Assembly: GCF_017912555.1 (NCBI RefSeq)
Contig: NZ_JAERSD010000013.1
Coordinates: 59,636-123,635 of the forward strand
Reading direction: 5' to 3'
Length of the DNA stretch: 64,000 nt
DNA from: Bacillus sp. REN3
Lineage (GTDB): Bacteria > Bacillota > Bacilli > Bacillales > Cytobacillaceae
The position numbers were made by a program, and so were the translations under genes. The notes beneath the pieces were generated by a model. That model was not told the origin of the DNA. It did no database searches and saw only the letters and a list, made by a program, of their open reading frames with translations. This document shows, one piece after another, positions 46,757-54,537 of the stretch (the first letter of the stretch is position 1; every line of letters starts with the position of its first letter).

Positions 46757-48103
46757 TTGGCATTCCAATTTAAATTGCCGGACATCGGTGAAGGCATTCA
46801 CGAAGGCGAAATCGTCAAATGGTTCGTGAAACCTGGCGACAAGGTACAGGAAGATGATGTGCTTTGTGAAGTACAGAACGACAAAGCAGTCGTCGAGATT
46901 CCTTCACCAGTTGCTGGTACAGTTGAAGAAATTTTAGTAGAAGAAGGTACGGTAGCTACTGTAGGACAAGTCCTCGTAACCTTCGACGCACCAGGTTATG
47001 AAGACCTGAAGTTCAAGGGTGAAGAAGATGCACCTGCTGAGCAGGAGAAAACTGAATCACAGGTCCAGTCCACCATGGAATCCGGCCAAGATCTTAAAAA
47101 AGAAGAAACAGATGCTCCGGAACAAGAAGGCCAGACTGGCGCTGGTTCTGCTGCCCAGGTTGAAGTCGATTCCAACCGCCGGGTAGTAGCTATGCCTTCA
47201 GTTCGCAAATTCGCTCGTGAAAAAGGCGTAGATATCCGCCAGGTAGCTGGATCCGGCAAAAATGGCCGTGTACTTAAAGAAGATATTGAAAGCTTCTTGA
47301 AAGGCGGTGCTGCTGCTTCTCAGGAAGATCAGAAACAAGAGACTGCAAAGGAACAGGAAGGCACAAAACCTGCAGCTTCCCAGCAGGTTCCGCAGGGCCA
47401 ATATCCGGAAACACGCGAAAAAATGAGCGGAATCAGAAAAGCGATTGCGAAAGCAATGGTGAATTCCAAGCACACTGCTCCACACGTTACACTGATGGAC
47501 GAAGTGGATGTAGCAAAGCTGGTTGCCCACCGCAAAAAGTTCAAGGAAATTGCTGCAGAAAAGGGTATCAAGCTTACATTCCTGCCTTATGTGGTAAAAG
47601 CCTTGACAAGCGCATTGCGTGAATTCCCTGCTTTGAACACTTCGCTGGATGATGAAACAAATGAAATCGTCCATAAGCACTATTACAATATCGGTATCGC
47701 AGCAGACACAGAAAAAGGCTTGCTTGTCCCAGTCGTCAAGGATGCTGACCGTAAGTCAGTATTCTCGATTTCTAACGAAATCAACGAACTTGCTGGAAAA
47801 GCCCGCGATGGCAAGCTTGCGCCGGATGAAATGAAGGGCGCATCCTGCACGATCACGAATATTGGATCCGCAGGCGGACAATGGTTCACACCTGTCATCA
47901 ACCATCCGGAAGTCGCAATCCTTGGTATTGGCCGCATTGCAGAGAAACCAGTCGTCAAGGATGGAGAGATCGTAGCTGCGCCTGTCCTTGCGCTTTCATT
48001 AAGCTTTGACCACCGGATGATCGATGGCGCAACTGCACAGCATGCATTGAATCACATCAAACGTCTATTGAACGATCCAGAACTATTGTTAATGGAGGGT
48101 TAA
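46757..48103 (+). CDS. pdhC: Dihydrolipoamide acetyltransferase (E2 of pyruvate dehydrogenase)
   Basis: A 448-residue E2 with one N-terminal lipoyl domain (lipoyl lysine K43 in [10 protein letters not shown]), an Ala/Pro/Glu-rich linker, a peripheral-subunit-binding domain near 140-175 ([13 protein letters not shown]) and a catalytic domain ending in D418-H419-R-M-I-D423-G. It forms the 60-mer core of the complex. I start it at TTG 46757, eight bases after GGAGGG; the GTG three codons earlier lies within that ribosome binding site. Confidence 0.97.
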   Translation: MAFQFKLPDIGEGIHEGEIVKWFVKPGDKVQEDDVLCEVQNDKAVVEIPSPVAGTVEEILVEEGTVATVGQVLVTFDAPGYEDLKFKGEEDAPAEQEKTESQVQSTMESGQDLKKEETDAPEQEGQTGAGSAAQVEVDSNRRVVAMPSVRKFAREKGVDIRQVAGSGKNGRVLKEDIESFLKGGAAASQEDQKQETAKEQEGTKPAASQQVPQGQYPETREKMSGIRKAIAKAMVNSKHTAPHVTLMDEVDVAKLVAHRKKFKEIAAEKGIKLTFLPYVVKALTSALREFPALNTSLDDETNEIVHKHYYNIGIAADTEKGLLVPVVKDADRKSVFSISNEINELAGKARDGKLAPDEMKGASCTITNIGSAGGQWFTPVINHPEVAILGIGRIAEKPVVKDGEIVAAPVLALSLSFDHRMIDGATAQHALNHIKRLLNDPELLLMEG

Positions 48104-48106
48104 AAA

Positions 48107-49516
48107 ATGGTAGTAGGAGATTTCCCAATTGAAACTGATACTCTTGTCGTTGGCGCAGGTCCTGGCGGCTATGTGGCAGCTATCCGTGCTGCCCAGCTGG
48201 GGCAAAAAGTAACAATAGTTGAAAAAGGTACTGTCGGTGGCGTCTGCCTTAATGTAGGGTGTATCCCTTCAAAGGCACTTATCTCCGCTGGGCACAGGTA
48301 TGAAACTGCGCTGCATTCCGAAAGCATGGGAATCAAAGCAGAGAACGTAACGCTCGATTTCTCAAAAGTCCAGGAGTTCAAATCAGGAGTAGTCAAGAAG
48401 CTTACTGGCGGTGTCGAAGGTTTGCTTAAAGGCAACAAGGTAGAAATCGTCCGTGGCGAGGCATATTTTGTAGATAGCAACACCGTTCGCGTAATGGATG
48501 AGAATTCAGCCCAGACATATACTTTCAAAAATGCGATCATCGCTACCGGTTCTCGCCCAATCGAGATTCCTGCATTCAAATATTCGAAGCGTGTACTTGA
48601 TTCCACAGGAGCCTTGAATCTTGAGGAGCTTCCTGAGAGCATCGTTGTCATCGGCGGCGGATATATCGGTACTGAGCTTGGCGGGGCATATGCAAGCTTT
48701 GGTACAAAGGTGACGATCCTTGAAGGTGCTGATGAGATCCTTAACGGCTTTGAGAAACAAATGTCTGCTCTTGTTAAGCGTAACCTTAAGAAAAAGGGCG
48801 CAGAGGTAATCACAAAGGCACTAGCTAAAGGTGTAGAGGAAACTGAAACCGGTGTGACTGTCACGTATGAAGCAAAGGGAGAAGAACATAAAATTGAAGC
48901 AGACTACGTGTTTGTCATGGTTGGAAGAAAGCCAAATACGGACGAAATGGGCCTTGAACAGGCAGGCGTGGAAATGACAGAGCGTGGGATCATCAAAATC
49001 GATAAGCAATGCCGCACGAACGTAAGCAACATTTATGCGATCGGCGATATCGTAGATGGCCCGCCGCTCGCGCACAAAGCATCATATGAAGGGAAAATTG
49101 CCGCTGAGGCGATTGCTGGACAGCCTTCTGAAATCGATTATCTGGCCATTCCTGCTGTTGTCTTCTCCGATCCGGAGCTGGCATCTGTTGGATATACTGA
49201 AAAGCAGGCTAAGGATGAAGGAATCGAAGCCACTGCGGCTAAATTCCCATTCGCTGCAAACGGCAGGGCTCTTTCCCTTGACCAGAGTGAAGGATTCTTG
49301 AAAATTGTAACACGTAAAGAGGATGGACTCGTCATTGGCGCGCAAATAGCTGGACCCAATGCTTCGGACATGATTGCTGAATTAGGGTTGGCAATTGAAG
49401 CTGGAATGACAGCTGAAGATCTGGCAATGACAATCCACGCTCACCCAACACTTGGTGAGATTACGATGGAAGCAGCGGAAGTAGCCTTAGGAAACCCTAT
49501 CCACATCATTAAGTAA
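48107..49516 (+). CDS. pdhD: Dihydrolipoamide dehydrogenase (E3)
   Basis: A 469-residue flavoprotein: FAD-binding [10 protein letters not shown] at 17-26, redox disulfide C47-L-N-V-G-C52, NAD-binding [10 protein letters not shown] near 180-190, and the C-terminal catalytic H-A-H-P-T-L-G-E of the partner subunit. It reoxidises dihydrolipoyl groups with NAD. It starts three bases after pdhC and is followed by a strong terminator, closing the operon. Confidence 0.98.
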   Translation: MVVGDFPIETDTLVVGAGPGGYVAAIRAAQLGQKVTIVEKGTVGGVCLNVGCIPSKALISAGHRYETALHSESMGIKAENVTLDFSKVQEFKSGVVKKLTGGVEGLLKGNKVEIVRGEAYFVDSNTVRVMDENSAQTYTFKNAIIATGSRPIEIPAFKYSKRVLDSTGALNLEELPESIVVIGGGYIGTELGGAYASFGTKVTILEGADEILNGFEKQMSALVKRNLKKKGAEVITKALAKGVEETETGVTVTYEAKGEEHKIEADYVFVMVGRKPNTDEMGLEQAGVEMTERGIIKIDKQCRTNVSNIYAIGDIVDGPPLAHKASYEGKIAAEAIAGQPSEIDYLAIPAVVFSDPELASVGYTEKQAKDEGIEATAAKFPFAANGRALSLDQSEGFLKIVTRKEDGLVIGAQIAGPNASDMIAELGLAIEAGMTAEDLAMTIHAHPTLGEITMEAAEVALGNPIHIIK

Positions 49517-49524
49517 ATCGCTAA

Positions 49525-49563
49525 TAAAAAAATCCTTTCCGCATTCCGGAAAGGATTTTTTTA
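49525..49563. terminator. Terminator of the pdh operon
   Basis: AATCCTTTCCG pairs with CGGAAAGGATT and is followed by seven T residues; the A-run on the left lets it serve the convergent lipoprotein gene too. Confidence 0.92.
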
Positions 49564-49950
49564 TTGCGTAATTTCACCTTTTTGAAGAACAGTTGTGAGC
49601 GGTTCAATAATCTGTTCCTTTGTTACCGTCCCTTTCACTCTTGCGATGACTCTGTCACCATATACAACAAGGATTGCAGGTGGGCGCTCCACATCGAACG
49701 CATCATAATACTTCTTTGCATCAGATGAAGGAATCACCTTCATATTGTCGATTTCTTCTGGGAATTCCTTTTTCAATTCGATGATGGCATCATAATAAGA
49801 GGCTTCATACCGATAATCTTCTTCATCTGAGAAAAAGACGATTTGTTTGGTTTCTTTATTTAAATTCAGTGAATCTGAAGCTTGGTTGCTGTTACAGGAT
49901 GATGTCAGGAAAAGGAACGAAGCGATCAAAACAAAAGAAAAACCTTTCAT
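49561..49950 (-). CDS. Small lipoprotein, convergent with the pdh operon
   Basis: A 129-residue lipoprotein with lipobox LTSSC (near residue 19). The mature part has I-V-F-F-S-D-E-E-D-Y, then P-P-A-I-L-V-V-Y-G-D-R and a final helix, a beta-alpha-beta order like a thioredoxin fold but without a CxxC. I start at ATG 49950 because AGAGAGG is nine bases upstream. Its place behind pdhD recalls the B. subtilis slp lipoprotein gene, but the similarity is positional and I do not claim identity. Confidence 0.75.
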   Translation of the reverse strand: MKGFSFVLIASFLFLTSSCNSNQASDSLNLNKETKQIVFFSDEEDYRYEASYYDAIIELKKEFPEEIDNMKVIPSSDAKKYYDAFDVERPPAILVVYGDRVIARVKGTVTKEQIIEPLTTVLQKGEITQ

Positions 49951-50159
49951 CTTTTTCTGCCTCTCTTTTATCATTTTCGTGACTCCTTCGGTCACTGATT
50001 GTCCATATTCTAACACAGCCATTTTCACAAAATTGTGATGTTATGGAAATGTTACACAAATGAAAAATATCATTCCGCCTTTGACATATACTATAAAACA
50101 ACCAATGTTTAGCATGTCCGCACAAGGGAAGAAATTATTCAAGATGGTGGTGGAAGAGT

Positions 50160-50399
50160 TTGAAGGTTTATGCCGTGGTAATGTTGCAATTGATTATCTG
50201 GAGTGGATATACATTCACAGAATGGCTTTCGAAACATGACCACCCATTATATAATGTAATAATGTTCATTATTTTCTTTTATTTGGCAGTGATCCTCGGC
50301 AACTATATAATGAGTTCCGCAAGGAAAACTTTTTTAACGACATTGCTAAGCCTTGCTATTTATGCATCATTCCATTTTACATTGTCATTCTTTACTTGA
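50160..50399 (+). CDS. Small membrane protein, 79 residues
   Basis: Starts at TTG after GGTGGTGGAAGAG. Two to three hydrophobic segments (about 3-18, 32-50 and 57-77) separated by short charged loops (W-L-S-K-H-D-H-P, S-A-R-K-T). No family recognised. It ends 36 bases before the deacetylase lipoprotein gene and may be in one operon with it. Confidence 0.65.
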   Translation: MKVYAVVMLQLIIWSGYTFTEWLSKHDHPLYNVIMFIIFFYLAVILGNYIMSSARKTFLTTLLSLAIYASFHFTLSFFT

Positions 50400-50434
50400 A
50401 CGGCCACAACAGGAAAATACAAGAGGAGGAGAGC

Positions 50435-51265
50435 ATGAAGAACCTATTAGTATTAACTACTGCCGTCGTTTTCCTTGGCGGCTGCGGTCTTTCACAAAAC
50501 GAAACAGAAAATTCACCACATCGTACAATGAAATCGGCGAATCAGGATTCCTCAAGGGAAGAAAGAGTTGAGGAAAAACCGATTGCTGAAGAACAACCTT
50601 CCAGGGAAACAGCAGCTGAGGAAGAAGCAGCTGCCAATCCGAAGTTCCGGATGAAGGACGATTTCTCGCTTGAAAGCATTGAAAATCCTGCTGAAAAGGC
50701 AGTACTGCTGACCATCGACGATGCACCTGATAAAAATGCACTCGCGATGGCACAAACACTTCAAAACTTGAATGCAAGAGCCATTTTTTTTGTGAATGGG
50801 CACTTCATTGATAGACCTGAGGAAGCAGAAGTTTTAAAAAAAATCCATGATATGGGTTTTTCGATTGGCAACCATACTTATCACCATAAAGGATTGAAGG
50901 ACCTCCCTGAAGAGGAGCAAAGGAAAGAAATAGTTGAATTGAATGATCGAATCGAGGAAATCACAGGAGAACGCCCGAAATTTTTCAGGGCTCCCTTTGG
51001 TGTAAATACAAGCTATAGCAAGCAGATCGCTGCAGAAGAAAAAATGCTGGTCATGAATTGGACATATGGTTATGACTGGGAAAGGGAATACCAATCAAGG
51101 GAAGCACTTGCGGATATAATGATCAATACTCCATTGCTCAGGAATGGAGCGAATTTGCTGCTGCATGACAGGAAATGGACAAGCGAAGCGCTTGGAGACA
51201 TAGTCAAAGGGCTAAAGGGAAAAGGCTACACAGTGGTTGATCCCAAGCTTATTGAAACTCCCTAA
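50435..51265 (+). CDS. Polysaccharide deacetylase family lipoprotein
   Basis: A 276-residue protein with lipobox LGGC (C17), a long Glu/Ala-rich linker to about residue 68 and a NodB homology domain. The metal motif 1 reads T-I-D-D-A-P (D95-D96) instead of the classical T-F-D-D-G, motif 2 is G-N-H-T-Y-H-H, and motif 3 is F-F-R-A-P-F-G. The Asp-His-His metal triad is therefore present. Such proteins deacetylate peptidoglycan or other cell-surface polysaccharides outside the membrane. GAGGAGGAGAG precedes ATG 50435. Confidence 0.87.
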   Translation: MKNLLVLTTAVVFLGGCGLSQNETENSPHRTMKSANQDSSREERVEEKPIAEEQPSRETAAEEEAAANPKFRMKDDFSLESIENPAEKAVLLTIDDAPDKNALAMAQTLQNLNARAIFFVNGHFIDRPEEAEVLKKIHDMGFSIGNHTYHHKGLKDLPEEEQRKEIVELNDRIEEITGERPKFFRAPFGVNTSYSKQIAAEEKMLVMNWTYGYDWEREYQSREALADIMINTPLLRNGANLLLHDRKWTSEALGDIVKGLKGKGYTVVDPKLIETP

Positions 51266-51470
51266 TTAAGCTACTTGCCGATTCTCGCACAGTGATATGC
51301 TTACTCATTCGGGATGCCGACACCCATCATTAAGAGGCATCCCCAGGTCCAAGATAATCAGGAGAGCGGGGGTATAATTGCATCTTTATACTGGCGCATG
51401 GTCTTTTGCCACCTTATCCGGGAAAGGGAACTTTTTTTAAGACCTGCCAATTTGCTGGCTTTGTAAGGGA

Positions 51471-51503
51471 AAGAAACGGCTGCAATCTTAGCAGCCGTTT
51501 CTT
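51471..51503 (-). terminator. Terminator of the DUF1885-like gene
   Basis: GAAACGGCTGC and GCAGCCGTTTC pair perfectly around a 7-base loop, right at the stop codon; the minus-strand tail is CTTTCCCTT, only moderately T-rich. Confidence 0.75.
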
Positions 51504-51937
51504 TATTTCCTTGGGTTGAAATACATGATTCTCCCGTTGAACAAATGCAGTTCACCCTTAAGCTTCTTCGCGAGAAACTTGCTGAATTCATTTGCCTTTC
51601 CTTTATCACCCGCTGTGGCGGTTGGAGGAAGGGTGATTTGTATGTATGTTTTTTCTCTCTCCGTGCCATCCTCTTCGGATGCGCTTTCTTTGCCTACACC
51701 AATCAAAATTGCATTGTAGCGATCCTGTGAGGAATGAAGATAGAACCAGTTCCCTTTCCCGTCTTCCTTCTCTTTTAGTTCATAAGGAAAAGCAGAGTAC
51801 TCATAATTCCAATCTACCTGGTCTCCTGTTTTGGCAGTTATCTCCTTGTAATAATTGAATAAGTCCTTCAGCTCCTCTGTGGATATGGTTTGTTGAGATG
51901 ATGATGGAACAAGTTTGATATAAGCATTACTTGACAT
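51503..51937 (-). CDS. DUF1885-like soluble protein
   Basis: A 144-residue protein beginning MSSNAYIKLVPSS. A helical part (T-E-E-L-K-D-L-F-N-Y-Y-K-E-I) precedes a beta-rich domain with W-F-Y-L-H-S-S and Y-I-Q-I-T-L-P-P-T-A-T-A-G-D-K. I associate it with DUF1885 of bacilli from memory. AAAAAGGGGATTGG precedes ATG 51937; an upstream in-frame ATG has no proper site. Function unknown. Confidence 0.75.
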   Translation of the reverse strand: MSSNAYIKLVPSSSQQTISTEELKDLFNYYKEITAKTGDQVDWNYEYSAFPYELKEKEDGKGNWFYLHSSQDRYNAILIGVGKESASEEDGTEREKTYIQITLPPTATAGDKGKANEFSKFLAKKLKGELHLFNGRIMYFNPRK

Positions 51938-52092
51938 GGTCCAATCCCCTTTTTCCGGTCTTTTCTCCCTCATTTTATCATTGTCCGAAAAATAATGACA
52001 ACAAAATCTGATTTTTGCGCTGTATTGCTTGCATTATTATCAAAAACGAATTATAATAATATTCTAAATATTAAATAAAAAGGAGGAGGCTT

Positions 52093-52392
52093 ATGGAACT
52101 ATTCGAAAAGCTTTATGATGAGCACGAAAAGGTTCAGGTCAGGTTTGTTGGATTTACCACTGAAGACACTCGCTATGATTTCGGGATTGTGTATACAAAT
52201 ATGTTTTTTGGTAAACCACTTATCGTTTGCATGCAGACAGGACGCTCGGCACTCCTCGATCCAAAGGACATTGAAGACGTAGACCATTTGCAGAGAGCAT
52301 TCCATATTACGGAAACGAAACAGGCTGAAGATCTTGCGTTATTTTTCAATGAAGAGTTGCCGACATCCCCTTTCCAGACACAATATGATTGA
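52093..52392 (+). CDS. DUF3055 (SAV0927-like) protein
   Basis: A 99-residue soluble protein starting MELFEKLYDEHE, with V-R-F-V-G-F-T-T-E-D-T-R-Y-D-F-G and a C-terminal helix. It looks like the Staphylococcus SAV0927/DUF3055 family. AAGGAGGAGG precedes the ATG at ideal distance. A terminator begins at the stop codon. Function unknown. Confidence 0.8.
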   Translation: MELFEKLYDEHEKVQVRFVGFTTEDTRYDFGIVYTNMFFGKPLIVCMQTGRSALLDPKDIEDVDHLQRAFHITETKQAEDLALFFNEELPTSPFQTQYD

Positions 52393-52430
52393 ACATAAAA
52401 AAACAGGCCAACTGGTCTGTTTTTTTATGT
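52393..52430 (+). terminator. Terminator after the DUF3055-like gene
   Basis: ACATAAAAAAACAG-G-CCA and TGG-T-CTGTTTTTTTATGT pair around a very short loop; the T-run lies inside the right arm. Confidence 0.9.
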
Positions 52431-52523
52431 TAATGTGTCATACTAATTATGAAAATACCATACTTATTGCAATAAAATACATGATAACGTAAAAAAATAA
52501 TGAAAGTGTTATACAATTTAGGC

Positions 52524-52552
52524 TTGAAATTTGAATAGTGTTATATTATTAT
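52524..52552 (+). promoter_or_regulatory. Promoter of the SR1-like RNA
   Basis: TTGAAA (52524-52529), 17 bases, TATTAT (52547-52552). Expected start near 52559. A cre-like palindrome TTGAAGCGCTTTCAA begins at about 52567 just downstream; it is one base shorter than the cre consensus. Confidence 0.65.
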
Positions 52553-52608
52553 AAAACTACAGATGTTGAAGCGCTTTCAAAAAACTTACGTAAAGGGGTT
52601 TTGCAAAG

Positions 52609-52731
52609 ATGGGTACTATCGTATGCCAAACATGCAATTCTACAATCGACCATTTTGAGGATGAAAAAGTTTCCGTGCTATATTCTAAAGTCTGTGACTG
52701 CTGCTGTGATGATCACGCAGAAGAAAAATAA
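52609..52731 (+). CDS. sr1P: GapA-binding peptide SR1P
   Basis: A 40-residue peptide starting MGTIVCQTCN, with F-E-D-E-K-V-S-V-L-Y and a second cysteine cluster C-D-C-C-C, so it has two C-rich knuckles likely to bind zinc. This matches SR1P, which in B. subtilis binds GapA and promotes its interaction with RNase J1 (encoded at 38.5 kb here). AAAGGGG precedes the ATG. Confidence 0.9.
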   Translation: MGTIVCQTCNSTIDHFEDEKVSVLYSKVCDCCCDDHAEEK

Positions 52732-52749
52732 TACTTGCAGTGAGAATAT

Positions 52750-52776
52750 AAGGCATGCGCAGCATGCCTTTTTTTT
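52750..52776 (+). terminator. Terminator of the SR1-like RNA
   Basis: AAGGCATGC and GCATGCCTT pair perfectly around a 3-base loop, followed by six further T residues. Confidence 0.93.
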
Positions 52777-52985
52777 GTAGAACAGAAAGAGGCTGCCCTA
52801 AAAGTATAACTTTTGGGATAGCCTCTTTTCTTTTGCTTGTAAAAGTACCCGTTGATTTGTGCTCCAGGCACTTCGACGGACAGGAAGTCCTAGTCAACTA
52901 AGTGTGCAATGTCTATCGTGATAAGCGTAATAGAATCGCCCTTTTTTGGCATATTGTAGTCACCGCAAATACAAACCAAAAGATA

Positions 52986-53246
52986 CAAGTATCCATGGAA
53001 AATTGGAAACAGCGAAAAGAGATCCAGGAACGCCTTTCCACAGAGGATGGAATCGAGCTGTACCGAAAATGGAAACTTGAACCGGAACCCGTCTTCGTCA
53101 ATATCAAGCACAATAGCTGCTTCAAGAGGTTTTCCTTAAGAGGCCTTTCCAAAAACACGGGGAAATGGGGCCTGGTTTGTGCTGCCCGCAATTTGAGGAA
53201 GTGGGCAAGAAAAAGACAAATGAAGGAAAATATACAGAGGAAATAA
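52986..53246 (+). pseudogene. IS1182-type transposase, C-terminal remnant
   Basis: The frame encodes W-K-Q-R-K-E-I-Q-E-R-L-S-T-E-D-G-I-E-L-Y, then E-P-E-P-V-F-x-N-I-K-H-N-x-x-F-K-R-F-S-L-R-G and W-G-L-V-C-A-A-R-N-L-R-K-W, the typical end of an IS1182/IS4-like DDE transposase including the last acidic residue region. The catalytic N-terminal two thirds are gone and no start codon with a ribosome binding site remains. Two conserved positions differ from consensus (V-N for F-G, A-R for A-H). Confidence 0.75.
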
Positions 53247-53278
53247 GCTGAAGAAATGCGCCTACTGGGTGCGAAAAA

Positions 53279-53307
53279 CCATGGAAAACCGTTAGTTTTT
53301 CCATGGA
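53279..53307. repeat. Hairpin inside the IS remnant
   Basis: CCATGGAAAA and TTTTTCCATGG pair around an 8-base loop. It lies between the transposase end and the right terminal repeat. Confidence 0.55.
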
Positions 53308-53509
53308 AAAAAAAGGCTGCCAAAAGGCCAAAAATCATGACCTTTTAGGACAGCACCTTCAAAAAGCCCATAGCGTGCTTTTTAAAAACAACTTATTAAA
53401 CGGTGCATTTAGTTAAATAAGAAAAGTGATAATAATTCAAACTACTCTAAATGGCTTTAACAATTGCAAGATACGGTTCCTTATCGCGCAATCATACAGT
53501 TACTTATGG

Positions 53510-53539
53510 TTGACGGGCAACCTGATAGTTGCTTATACT
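53510..53539 (+). promoter_or_regulatory. Promoter of the ArsR-type gene, probably leaderless
   Basis: TTGACG (53510-53515), 18 bases, TATACT (53534-53539). The ATG begins seven bases after the -10, so transcription should start at or next to the start codon. Direct repeats AGTTACTTAT (53498-53507) and AGTTGCTTAT (53527-53536) and the inverted GCAAC/GTTGC pair in the spacer could be the operator of the ArsR-type repressor. Confidence 0.65.
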
Positions 53540-53545
53540 CAATAT

Positions 53546-53824
53546 ATGAATTGGGACAAAGACACTATATTTAAAGCACTTGGCGACTCGACTCGCCGAC
53601 TAATATTAGACGAACTTTCTGAATGCAATGAGCAGACGTTGTATGAACTTACGGTACGTCTCATTACGAATCACGGCCTTTCTATTTCGAGACAGGGGAT
53701 AGCTAAACATCTTTCTGTACTGGAAGATGCAGGGCTTGTAAAATCAAAAAAAAAGGGAAAATATCGTGTATTGAAATTCAACAACGAACCACTTAAAAAT
53801 TTGCTGAAAGGATGGATAGAGTAA
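53546..53824 (+). CDS. ArsR-family winged-helix regulator
   Basis: A 92-residue helix-turn-helix protein starting MNWDKDTIFKALGD. The recognition region R-Q-G-I-A-K-H-L-S-V-L-E-D-A-G-L-V and wing K-K-K-G-K-Y-R-V-L are clear, and the conserved start D-S-T-R-R-L-I-L-D-E-L is ArsR/PadR-like. No metal-binding Cys box is seen. There is no ribosome binding site; the gene seems leaderless. It precedes a VOC protein by 116 bases, a common pair in Bacillus where the regulator controls the small enzyme. Confidence 0.85.
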   Translation: MNWDKDTIFKALGDSTRRLILDELSECNEQTLYELTVRLITNHGLSISRQGIAKHLSVLEDAGLVKSKKKGKYRVLKFNNEPLKNLLKGWIE

Positions 53825-53940
53825 TTTTATAAAATCGGAACAGGACTTCTAAAAAATATGTGGGATGATTTGCTTGCGGTCAGATGGTTAGCTTTAACAC
53901 GATGCGACCCAAATATTTTTCAAAGGAGACAAAAACCAAT

Positions 53941-54324
53941 ATGAAAATCATTGTTACTAGTATATTCGTACAAGATCAAGACAAAGCACTGGAGTTTTAT
54001 TCAGAAAAACTGGGGTTTGTAAAAAAAGAAGACGTTCCTGTAGGAGAATTTAGGTGGATATCTCTTGTTTCTCCAGATAATCAAGACGGAGTTGAGCTTT
54101 TACTCGAACCGAATGACCATCCTGCCTCTAAAGAGTTTCAAAAGAAGATCTATAATGAAGGCATCCCAGCAACAATGTTTGGGGTTGTAGATATCCGCAA
54201 AGAATACGAACGATTAATGAAAAATGGCGTGAAGTTTTCTATGGAGCCGACAAAAATGGGGGAGGTCACAATAGCTGTCTTTGATGATACATGCGGCAAC
54301 CTTATTCAGATAGTCCAGAAGTAA
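53941..54324 (+). CDS. VOC (glyoxalase/bleomycin resistance) family protein
   Basis: A 127-residue protein with the two beta-alpha-beta-beta-beta modules of the VOC superfamily: F-V-Q-D-Q-D-K-A-L-E-F-Y-S-E-K-L-G-F near the start and a C-terminal V-F-D-D-T-C-G-N-L-I-Q-I. A possible metal site is offered by Glu/His residues near E-L-L-L-E and N-D-H-P. Members include lyases, dioxygenases and drug-binding proteins; substrate unknown. AAAGGAG precedes ATG 53941. Confidence 0.85.
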   Translation: MKIIVTSIFVQDQDKALEFYSEKLGFVKKEDVPVGEFRWISLVSPDNQDGVELLLEPNDHPASKEFQKKIYNEGIPATMFGVVDIRKEYERLMKNGVKFSMEPTKMGEVTIAVFDDTCGNLIQIVQK

Positions 54325-54397
54325 CTTCAGACAAAGTAACGTAGTTCTTATTTGGAGTGTTGACAAGTGGCTTTTTTATTTTGTGCTTGAAAATTTG

Positions 54398-54465
54398 GCC
54401 GAGCATCAAATTATTTTCCGTAAAGATGGCCACCGGTAACAAAGGGTGGCCAATGCTCGGCTCTT
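54398..54465. terminator. Large nested hairpin between the VOC gene and speA
   Basis: Outer arms GCCGAGCAT/ATGCTCGGC enclose an inner hairpin TGGCCACC/GGTGGCCA. TCTTTT follows on the + strand. It lies about 70 bases from each of the convergent genes. Confidence 0.7.
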
Positions 54466-54537
54466 TTCAAAAAGATTGTTGATTTTATACAAGGCTTGAT
54501 CGCAGGTACACATTTCGTCTGAAAAAGAGCAATACTT

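Larger units (their letters stand above)
52559..52777 (+). ncRNA. sr1: SR1-like dual-function RNA
   Basis: From the predicted start to the terminator the transcript is about 219 bases, close to the 205 bases of B. subtilis SR1. It contains the SR1P reading frame and a terminator hairpin. In B. subtilis SR1 base-pairs with ahrC mRNA and is repressed by CcpN under glycolytic conditions. Base-pairing here was not tested; the RNA call rests on the peptide, promoter and terminator. Confidence 0.75.
52787..53359 (+). mobile_element. Decayed IS1182-type insertion sequence
   Basis: Imperfect terminal inverted repeats flank the region: AAGAGGCTGCCCTAAAAGT at the left (52787-52805) and the complement AAGGTGCTGTCCTAAAAGG at the right (53341-53359), 15 of 19 identical. 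The left end also carries an internal inverted copy (to 52830). Between them lies only the C-terminal end of a transposase. At about 570 bases it is roughly one third of a complete element, so it has an internal deletion and cannot move by itself. Confidence 0.7.

Noticed and set aside
48169..48864. 231-codon minus-strand frame inside pdhD
   Set aside because: Antisense shadow of an intact dihydrolipoamide dehydrogenase gene.
52567..52581. Perfect cre site in the SR1 leader
   Set aside because: The palindrome TTGAAGCGCTTTCAA has one base too few between TG and CG, so it is noted only as cre-like.
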